NCBI GenBank assembly: GCA_902373595.1
Contig: CABKMX010000070.1
Location: 1 to 6,215, forward strand
DNA: 6,215 nt
From: an uncultured Christensenellaceae bacterium
Lineage (GTDB): Bacteria > Bacillota > Clostridia > Christensenellales > UBA3700
Reading direction: 5' to 3'
Below are positions 1 to 4,527 of the stretch, one piece after another; the first letter of the stretch is position 1, and every line of letters begins with the position of its first letter. Below the pieces are notes generated by a model that saw nothing but the letters and a program-made list of their open reading frames with translations, had not been told where the DNA came from and searched no databases. The position numbers were made by a program, and so were the translations under genes.

Positions 1-93
1 CCCTCGCTCGAATGTCTGTGCCGCATTGCGGACGAGCTCGACGTCTCCGTCGACGAACTTCTCGGGCGCGGCGCGGTCGATCCTTACCGGTGA
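1..93 (+). CDS. XRE-like helix-turn-helix regulator, C-terminal end (partial)
   Basis: The first reading frame is open from the window edge and encodes 30 residues before a TGA stop. The stretch LECLCRIADELDVSVDELLG is the classic end of a Cro/C1 (HTH_3) DNA-binding domain: the last helices, with the 'IADELDVSVDELL' pattern, followed by a short tail (RGAVDPYR). The start and recognition helix lie outside the window, so target and effector cannot be judged. Its 3' end overlaps the convergent small gene on the minus strand by 10 bases. By position it could act on the nearby inverted repeat in front of the beta-glucosidase gene, but that is inference. A larger protein ending in an HTH domain is the main alternative. 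Confidence 0.72.
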   Translation, partial: PSLECLCRIADELDVSVDELLGRGAVDPYR

Positions 94-314
94 GCGACGC
101 TGCCTTTGCCGATTGAGTCGGCGGCGTCTTCCAGCCACGTTCCCAGCGCGAACAGCCCTCCGACGAGCTGTTTGTCGATGAGTCCGGGGTAGGTCTCGTT
201 GAGAGACATCAGGTCGCGCACGATCTGCATTTGTCTCTTCGCGGCGCTCAGCGCAAACAGCTTGTCTGCGAAGCTCACTTTGGTCGTTGTCGGGGTTGCG
301 ATGTGGGTTTGCAT
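84..314 (-). CDS. Small protein of unknown function, 76 aa
   Basis: I do not recognise this protein. It is supported as a real gene by an ATG start preceded by a strong ribosome binding site (GGAGGT on the minus strand, complement of 323-328) eight bases upstream. The protein has a polar Thr-rich N terminus (about residues 1-12), then a mostly helical amphipathic body with mixed charge (KLFALSAAKRQMQIVRDLMS, then a KQLVGGLFALGTWLEDAAD segment). It has no signal peptide, no clear membrane span and no Cys pair. Its end overlaps the end of the convergent HTH gene by 10 bases, and it is transcribed divergently from the beta-glucosidase gene, sharing a roughly 100-base control region. I could not find a convincing -10/-35 pair for it. 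No function is proposed. Confidence 0.6.
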   Translation of the reverse strand: MQTHIATPTTTKVSFADKLFALSAAKRQMQIVRDLMSLNETYPGLIDKQLVGGLFALGTWLEDAADSIGKGSVAHR

Positions 315-331
315 GGTGTGTTACCTCCGTG

Positions 332-360
332 TTTACAATGCCAGTATATTGCCCTAAATA
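332..360 (+). promoter_or_regulatory. Candidate promoter for the beta-glucosidase gene
   Basis: TTTACA (332-337) and TAAATA (355-360) are separated by 17 bases. The -35 matches the sigma-A consensus at five of six positions, while the -10 matches only weakly. Transcription would start near 366-368, inside the inverted repeat at 361-375, an arrangement typical of repression. This is a spacing-based guess. Confidence 0.35.
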
Positions 361-375
361 TGACAACGTATGTCA
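361..375. promoter_or_regulatory. 15-bp inverted repeat, possible operator
   Basis: TGACA-ACGTA-TGTCA is a perfect 5+5 inverted repeat in the divergent region between the small minus-strand gene and the beta-glucosidase gene. Its size and position, just downstream of the candidate -10, suit a dimeric HTH regulator. The neighbouring HTH gene is an obvious but untested candidate. A second palindrome, CGAAAA-A-TTTTCG (391-403), lies between this site and the ribosome binding site. Confidence 0.4.
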
Positions 376-416
376 GTTGAAGCAAAAAGGCGAAAAATTT
401 TCGCAAGGTGGAAAAT

Positions 417-2810
417 ATGAGGTATTCGCAATTGATCTCGCAAATGACCCTCGAAGAAAAGGTCGGGCTTTGTTCGGGCAAGGACTTGTGGCGCACCAAG
501 CCGATAGAGCGGCTCGGCGTGCCGTCCGTGATGGTTGCGGACGGGCCCAACGGTGTGCGCGCCCAGCACGGCAAAGACACCCGCGTCAACGTGTCCGAGA
601 GGGCGACATGCTTCCCGACGTCGGCGACGGTCGCCTGTTCGTGGGACAAGGGGCTTGCCGAAGAGGTCGGCGCGGCGATAGGCGCCGAGGCGCTCAAAGA
701 GGACGTGCAGACGGTGTTGGGTCCCGGCGTCAACATCAAGCGTTCGCCGCTGTGCGGCCGCAATTTCGAGTACTATTCCGAGGACCCGGTGCTTGCCGGC
801 GAGATGGGCGCGGCGTTCATCCGCGGCGTACAGAGCAACGGCGTCGGAGCGTGCGTCAAGCACTTCGCGGTCAACAATCAAGAGACGTTCCGCAATTCGG
901 TCAACGCGGTCGTCGACGAGCGCGCGCTGCGCGAAATCTATCTCAAGGCGTTCGAGATCGCCGTCAAAAAGGGCAAGCCTGCGATGGTGATGGCGTCCTA
1001 CAACCGCGTCAACGGCGCGTTCGCCACCCAAAACAAGTTTTTGTTGACGGACGTACTTCGCGGCGAGTGGGGCTTTGACGGCGTCGTCGTCAGCGATTGG
1101 AATGCGGTCTACGACAGGGCGGCGTCGCTCGAAGCGGGGCTCGATCTCGAGATGCCGTTCAGCGGCGTCGGCGAAAAGGTGCTGCTCGCGGCGGTCAAAG
1201 AGGGCAAGGTGTCCGAGGCAAAGCTCGACGAGTCCGTCGACAGGCTGCTTTCGTTCATCTTCGAATATGACGCAAAGCGCGTCAAGGGCGCGACGATCGA
1301 CGCGGCGAAGCACGACGAGTTGGCAAGGCGCGCGGCGGCGGAGAGCGCCGTATTGCTCAAAAACACCAAGAGGACGCTTCCGCTCCGCAAGAGCGACAAG
1401 GTGCTCGTCGTCGGCGAGTTCGCTCAAAAGCCGCGTTTCCAAGGTGCAGGCTCGTCGTTCATCAATCCGCGCAAGATCACGACGTTGATCGACGCGCTGG
1501 ACGAGAGCGGCGTGAATTACGCCTACGAGCGCGGTTACGACTTGCGCAAGGGCAAGGACAGCTCCAAACTCATCGAAAAGGCTGTCGCCGCCGCGGCGAA
1601 TTATGACAAGATCGTCGTGATGGCGGGGCTGCCGGCGGAGTACGAGGCGGAGGGCTTCGACCGCAAGAACATCGACATGCCCGAGGCGCACAACACGTTG
1701 ATCAAGCGGCTTGCCGCGACGGGCAAAGACGTCATCGTCGTGCTCAGCGCAGGTGCGCCGGTCGCGATGCCGTGGATCGGCGACGTGTCGGCGGCGGTGA
1801 TGGCGTATCTCGGCGGACAGGCGAGCGGAGCGGCGATCGCCGACATCTTGACCGGCAAGGTCAACCCGTCGGGCAAGCTCGCGGAGACCTATCCCGTCGC
1901 GCTCGACAATCTGCCGTCCATGCTCAACTTCCCGGGCAGCCGTCACGACGTCGTCTACAAAGAGGGCATGTACGTCGGCTATCGCTACACCGAAAAGGTG
2001 GACGCGCCGGTGCTGTTCCCGTTCGGTTACGGGCTGTCCTACACCGACTTTGCATACGGCGAGGCGAAGGTGGAGGGCGATCTCAACAAGGACGGCAAGG
2101 TCAAGATCTCCGTCGAGGTGAGCAACGTCGGCGACAGGGACGGCAAGGAGACCGTACAGGTATATTTGAGGCACGTTTCCGAGCGCTCGGGCGCGCCGAA
2201 TATACGCCTTGTCGCGTTTGACAAGCAGGAGATCGCCAAAAAAAGTTCGAAAAATTTTCAATTTCTTGTTGACAAATACGATTTTTTGATATATGATATA
2301 GGCACTGGATGGATGAGGGCGGACGGTGATTACGAGATCGTCATCGCGTCAAACATCCGCGAACCTAAACAACAAATATCCGTTCATCTCGACGGACAGC
2401 CGTACAGGCAATCCGAGGATATGGGATGGTATTCCCACCCGGACAGCAAGACCCCGATAGGGGACGACGACTTCCGCAAGATCTACGGAGCGGAGCCCGA
2501 TGTCACGACCCGCATTCATGCCAAAGGTGAGTTCACCTTGGATGACTCGATCGCCGATATGGCGGAGAGCAGCGGTTTCGCGAGATTCGTGCAAAAAGCC
2601 GCCAAGTTCTTTATGAAATTGGCTCTCGGCGCAAAGAGCGACGACGATCCCAACTTCATGATGTCGTACGAGATGTTTCGTACCTCACCGATGACGGCGC
2701 TTTGCATAGGGTCGCGAGGTGCGTTCAGCTTGAAGCGAGCGCAAGGATTGGTCGACATCTGCAACGGGCACGTCGCAAAAGGCCTAAAGTCTTTACTCAT
2801 GGCTATGTAA
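417..2810 (+). CDS. Glycoside hydrolase family 3 beta-glucosidase, 797 aa
   Basis: This is a cytoplasmic retaining glycosidase of family GH3, most like clostridial BglB-type beta-glucosidases that release glucose from cello- or other beta-glucosides. The ATG at 417 is chosen because AAGGTGG (405-411) sits five bases upstream; an in-frame GTG at 408 has no such site. Order of domains: TIM barrel (about 25-285), with DGPNG, GRNFEYYSEDP, KHF (148-150) and the nucleophile motif VVSDW (Asp227); alpha/beta sandwich (about 305-540), with the EGFDR motif whose Glu412 is the likely acid/base; FPFGYGLSYTDF; fibronectin-III-like domain (about 560-650); and a C-terminal extension of about 140 residues that I recognise in related Bacillota enzymes but cannot assign a role. 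There is no signal peptide. Exact substrate cannot be read from the sequence, and xylosidase or arabinosidase activity is possible in this family. An AT-rich patch (about 2235-2300) interrupts otherwise GC-rich coding sequence without breaking the domain. Confidence 0.93.
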   Translation: MRYSQLISQMTLEEKVGLCSGKDLWRTKPIERLGVPSVMVADGPNGVRAQHGKDTRVNVSERATCFPTSATVACSWDKGLAEEVGAAIGAEALKEDVQTVLGPGVNIKRSPLCGRNFEYYSEDPVLAGEMGAAFIRGVQSNGVGACVKHFAVNNQETFRNSVNAVVDERALREIYLKAFEIAVKKGKPAMVMASYNRVNGAFATQNKFLLTDVLRGEWGFDGVVVSDWNAVYDRAASLEAGLDLEMPFSGVGEKVLLAAVKEGKVSEAKLDESVDRLLSFIFEYDAKRVKGATIDAAKHDELARRAAAESAVLLKNTKRTLPLRKSDKVLVVGEFAQKPRFQGAGSSFINPRKITTLIDALDESGVNYAYERGYDLRKGKDSSKLIEKAVAAAANYDKIVVMAGLPAEYEAEGFDRKNIDMPEAHNTLIKRLAATGKDVIVVLSAGAPVAMPWIGDVSAAVMAYLGGQASGAAIADILTGKVNPSGKLAETYPVALDNLPSMLNFPGSRHDVVYKEGMYVGYRYTEKVDAPVLFPFGYGLSYTDFAYGEAKVEGDLNKDGKVKISVEVSNVGDRDGKETVQVYLRHVSERSGAPNIRLVAFDKQEIAKKSSKNFQFLVDKYDFLIYDIGTGWMRADGDYEIVIASNIREPKQQISVHLDGQPYRQSEDMGWYSHPDSKTPIGDDDFRKIYGAEPDVTTRIHAKGEFTLDDSIADMAESSGFARFVQKAAKFFMKLALGAKSDDDPNFMMSYEMFRTSPMTALCIGSRGAFSLKRAQGLVDICNGHVAKGLKSLLMAM
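2269..2297 (+). promoter_or_regulatory. Promoter-like sequence inside the beta-glucosidase gene
   Basis: A perfect -35 (TTGACA, 2269-2274) and a near-perfect -10 (TATGAT, 2292-2297, one mismatch) are spaced by exactly 17 bases, within an AT-rich island of a GC-rich gene. As a sequence it is the closest match to a sigma-A promoter in the window. Whether it is active is unknown: a transcript from it would carry only the last part of the gene and, if it passed the terminator, the repeat region downstream. The only in-frame ATGs shortly downstream lack strong ribosome binding sites. Confidence 0.35.
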
Positions 2811-2827
2811 ATAGCCTACCCCCTTCT

Positions 2828-2864
2828 AAATATAGAGCAGGATTTTCCTGCTCTATATTTATTT
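2828..2864 (+). terminator. Intrinsic terminator of the beta-glucosidase gene
   Basis: A perfect 15-bp stem (2828-2842 with 2846-2860) around a TTT loop begins 18 bases after the stop codon. The 3' strand and what follows are T-rich (TATTTATTT). The top of the stem is GC-richer (GAGCAGG/CCTGCTC). The arms are nearly symmetric, so it might work weakly on the other strand as well. Confidence 0.8.
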
Positions 2865-3088
2865 GACCGCGCAAGCGGGCAGATGGGCAAGGTTGAGGCG
2901 GCGGCTTTTACGCAGGGGCATCACCCCGCCGCTCGCTAAGACCCAAGGGTATTGACCTTCGCGGTCGATGGTTCGCCCCTGCGCAAAATACGCTCGCCTC
3001 AACTGCTACGCACCGACAAATAAACGACAGCAAAACTGCTGCCGTTTTTTGTCGGCTTGTCCATCCGCCCGTTGCGCGGTCTTTTTTT
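2865..3088 (+). ncRNA. Candidate structured RNA: three-way junction ending in a T run
   Basis: Three nested or adjacent inverted repeats fit together without overlap. P1 pairs 2865-2891 with 3056-3081 (one bulged G, one A-C mismatch, one G-U, otherwise complementary). P2 pairs 2892-2919 with 2975-3003: outer block GTTGAGGCG/CGCCTCAAC, then an internal loop, then CGCAGGGGC/GCCCCTGCG. P3 pairs 3013-3032 with 3037-3055 around an AAAC loop. P1 and P2 abut on the 5' side, P3 and P1 abut on the 3' side, and nine bases join P2 to P3. P1 is followed at once by seven Ts (3082-3088), so on the plus strand the end resembles an intrinsic terminator; the minus strand would lack the T run. The P2 loop holds a small hairpin (TTGACC-TTCGC-GGTCGA, 2952-2968). 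No promoter is evident just upstream. It does not match a class I can name, and a DNA-level repeat is the alternative. Confidence 0.4.
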
Positions 3089-3241
3089 GGCTTGGTTCGT
3101 CGACGGGCAGGCGAGGAAGATTTTTTGTTGGCTTGCCCTCACTCCGTTGCGCGGTCTTTTTTGACTTGGTGCATGGACGGGCAGGCGAGGAGCAATCTTT
3201 GTCGGCTTGTCCGGCTGCCCGTTGCGCGGTCTGTTTTTGGC
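3051..3241. repeat. Tandem repeat, about 75 bp, two full copies and one partial
   Basis: Units start at 3051, 3127 and 3201. Landmarks recur in register: GTYGGCTTGYCC at each start; GTTGCGCGGTCT at 3071, 3146 and 3221, followed by a T run each time (7, 6 and, after a G, 5 Ts); and GACGGGCAGGCGAGGA at 3102 and 3176. The third unit breaks off after its T run. The first part of each unit is a copy of the 3' strand of the long stem starting at 2865. The copies differ at many positions, so the array is not a recent duplication. Confidence 0.8.
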
Positions 3242-3339
3242 GCGGTCTTGATTTATGTTCGCGCAAGCGGTCAAATAAATACGCGGTTTTGAGCAGATCT
3301 TTTGCGCTCATTTTACATTTAGCAAGTTGGACTGAAATC

Positions 3340-3479
3340 GATCGGACACAGCGAGTAGTTTTGCGGCGAGGCTTACTCGTTGGAAAAGTAAAAATAATGT
3401 GTTCGATCTCTTGACAAAAATTACATCTTCCTTAAAGAGGTTTTGACGGGCGTAGGCTGTGCGGAGGACTTGTCAAGAG
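3340..3479. repeat. Two adjoining long-range inverted repeats in gene-free sequence
   Basis: An 11-bp stem (3340-3350 with 3398-3408, one G-U) encloses a 6-bp stem CGAGTA/TACTCG (3352-3357 with 3374-3379) and an A-rich linker. It is followed at once by a perfect 10-bp inverted repeat, CTCTTGACAA (3408-3417) and TTGTCAAGAG (3470-3479). The rest of 3282-3536 shows no open frame with a ribosome binding site and no recognisable RNA gene. The segment could be a small RNA, a short palindromic element or an old insertion remnant; I cannot choose between them. Confidence 0.4.
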
Positions 3480-3536
3480 TTTGCACCGAGTTTTTGTGCG
3501 ATCGTTTTCGTCGGAGTGAAATTTTGCTTTTTGCGG

Positions 3537-3565
3537 TTGACTTTTTTGCGGCGATATAATATACT
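3537..3565 (+). promoter_or_regulatory. Sigma-A promoter of the cysE-cysS operon
   Basis: TTGACT (3537-3542) and TATACT (3560-3565) are spaced by 17 bases, each one mismatch from consensus. Transcription should start around 3571-3573, a few bases before the T-box stem I. An overlapping TATAAT (3555-3560) would leave only 12 bases of spacer and is less likely to be the -10. Confidence 0.75.
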
Positions 3566-3571
3566 GTAAAA

Positions 3572-3795
3572 AAGCGATGATCCGTCAAGAGTAACCCATG
3601 CGGAGCGGACAGAGAAAAGGGTCGGCGGCTGAGAGCCCTTTACGCGGCAGACACGGGCGAAGTGCGGACGGAGAGCTCCGTGGAGGAAATGCCGCGGCGG
3701 TGGGCACCGTTATCTGCATACGAGCGGCGGACGAAAGTCCGCAATCAAAGTGGGACCGCGCGTTTGGCGTCTTTGAACAAAGGGCGCCGTTTTTT
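3572..3795 (+). promoter_or_regulatory. T-box leader (tRNA-Cys sensing) of cysE-cysS
   Basis: This is a transcriptional T-box riboswitch that reads uncharged tRNA-Cys. Stem I closes with TCCGTC/GACGGA (3581-3586 with 3667-3672). The specifier loop has AAGAGTAA on its 5' side and GAAG-TGC-GG on its 3' side, so the specifier codon is TGC (3663-3665), cysteine. The distal part has the AGAGA box (3611-3615) and a stem AAAGGG/CCCTTT with the GGCTGAGAG loop. Stem III is GCGGAC-GAAA-GTCCGC (3727-3742). The antiterminator pairs CAAAG (3746-3750) with CTTTG (3771-3775) around the 7-base bulge TGGGACC (3751-3757), which matches the T-box TGGNACC, plus GCGC/GCGT. It shares 3767-3774 with the terminator, so only one of the two can form. 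The variable bulge base is G, whereas A would pair best with the U73 discriminator usual for tRNA-Cys. Confidence 0.93.
3766..3795 (+). terminator. Regulated terminator of the T-box leader
   Basis: The stem pairs 3766-3774 with 3780-3788 (GGCG/CGCC base, two G-U pairs above) around loop GAACA, followed by G and six Ts (3790-3795). Its 5' strand is the 3' strand of the antiterminator, giving the on/off switch ahead of cysE. Confidence 0.88.
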
Positions 3796-3837
3796 ATGCC
3801 CGGAGACGGCGCGTCAAGCAAACGGGCGGGAGGCAAA

Positions 3838-4479
3838 ATGGGAAAGATATCCATGGATCTCGACGCGGCGATGCGCAACGACCCTGCGGCGCGCAGCAAG
3901 TGGGAGGTGTTTTGGACGTACGGCGGCTTCAAGGCGCTGTACCGCCACCGCTTCGCGCATTGGTTCTACACGCACGGCTGCAAGGGGCTCGCGCAATTGA
4001 TCTCGGCGGGCACGCGGCGCAAGACGGGCGTGGACATTCACCCTGCGGCGGACATCGCCGGCGGAGTGTTCATCGACCACGGCGTCGGTGTGGTGATCGG
4101 CGAGACGACCAAGGTCGGCACCAACGTCGTCATCTACCAAGGCGTGACGCTGGGCGGCACCGGCAAGCAGACGGGCAAGCGCCATCCTACGATCGAGGAC
4201 AACGTGATGATCAGCTCGGGCGCAAAGGTGCTGGGCGCGATCACGATAGGGCACGACAGCAAGATAGGCGCCGGCAGCGTGGTGCTCAAAGACGTGCCGC
4301 CGCACAGCACGGTCGTGGGCGTGCCGGGCAGGGTGGTCAGGCTGCAGGGCGAGAAGGTCGAAGACCTCGACCAGCAGCGTCTGCCCGACCCCGTGCGCGA
4401 CGAGATAGACAAGCTGCGCGCGAGGATAGAACAGCTCGAGAAGTCGCTCGGCAACGGCGGCGGCGAGGACGCGGAATAG
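3838..4479 (+). CDS. cysE: Serine O-acetyltransferase, 213 aa
   Basis: CysE transfers acetyl from acetyl-CoA to L-serine, giving O-acetylserine, the carbon skeleton for cysteine, in the cytoplasm. A short helical N-terminal domain (about 1-60, with DPAARSKWEVFWTYGGFKALYRHRFAHW split across it) precedes a left-handed beta-helix of hexapeptide repeats (about 64-165). The family's active-site residues are present: Asp66 in VDIHPAA, His81 in FIDHG and His116 in KRHP, with the GGTGK loop at 106-110. The tail (about 170-203) is charged and helical. Length fits the short Bacillota type rather than the longer enterobacterial one. The ATG at 3838 is chosen because GGGAGG (3828-3833) lies just upstream. 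The frame stays open back to 3598, but that part is the T-box leader; ATGs at 3796 and 3853 are less well supplied. cysS follows after 48 bases with no terminator between, so they form one operon. Confidence 0.95.
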   Translation: MGKISMDLDAAMRNDPAARSKWEVFWTYGGFKALYRHRFAHWFYTHGCKGLAQLISAGTRRKTGVDIHPAADIAGGVFIDHGVGVVIGETTKVGTNVVIYQGVTLGGTGKQTGKRHPTIEDNVMISSGAKVLGAITIGHDSKIGAGSVVLKDVPPHSTVVGVPGRVVRLQGEKVEDLDQQRLPDPVRDEIDKLRARIEQLEKSLGNGGGEDAE

Positions 4480-4527
4480 CGTTTTACGCACACGGGCGCC
4501 AAAAAGTAATATCGAGAGGAAAGAGAT

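Larger units (their letters stand above)
2856..3281. repeat. Compound intergenic repeat element bounded by 15-bp inverted repeats
   Basis: TATTTATTTGACCGC at 2856-2870 occurs in perfect inverse orientation at 3267-3281. The same ends also share a direct copy of GCGCAAGCGG (2869-2878 and 3261-3270). Between them lie the foldable segment 2865-3081 and the tandem units 3051-3241. I see no gene here: the frames that stay open have no ribosome binding site and merely translate the DNA repeats. There is no target-site duplication flanking the ends (left neighbours CTCTA, right neighbours CGCGG), so insertion by a transposase is not shown. The left end overlaps the base of the beta-glucosidase terminator. 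A dispersed non-coding repeat family of this genome is the simplest reading. Confidence 0.6.

Noticed and set aside
408..416. GTG start for the beta-glucosidase at 408
   Set aside because: It overlaps the ribosome binding site of the ATG at 417 and has no such site of its own.
354..2261. Long open frame (635 codons) on the minus strand opposite the beta-glucosidase gene
   Set aside because: It is antisense to a clearly identified GH3 enzyme and its composition is Arg/Ala/Leu/Val-rich, as expected from reversing GC-rich codons. No recognisable motif was found.
2892..3003. Integron attC site, from the GTTGAGG...CCTCAAC ends
   Set aside because: The core-site order is the reverse of an attC (which runs RYYYAAC to GTTRRRY), and no integrase or cassette gene is nearby.
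2865..3081. Retron msr-msd or group II intron RNA
   Set aside because: A long closing stem is shared with these RNAs, but no reverse transcriptase is encoded in the window and I see no intron domain V hallmark.
3051..3241. CRISPR array
   Set aside because: The units are about 75 bp, diverged along their whole length, have no uniform spacer/repeat alternation, and no cas gene is present in the window.
2968..3414. Open frames on both strands across the repeat block (for example 2968-3414 plus, 3006-3311 minus)
   Set aside because: They have no ribosome binding site, and the proteins only mirror the DNA tandem repeats in low-complexity form.
2811..3571. tRNA or other standard RNA gene
   Set aside because: I found no cloverleaf with correct anticodon and T-arm, and no recognisable 5S, tmRNA, SRP or 6S core. 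The GGTTCGCCCC near 2970 is not within a tRNA fold.
3598..3837. N-terminal extension of cysE to an ATG at 3598
   Set aside because: The extension translates the T-box leader, including specifier, antiterminator and terminator, and has no ribosome binding site. The start at 3838 gives the normal family length.
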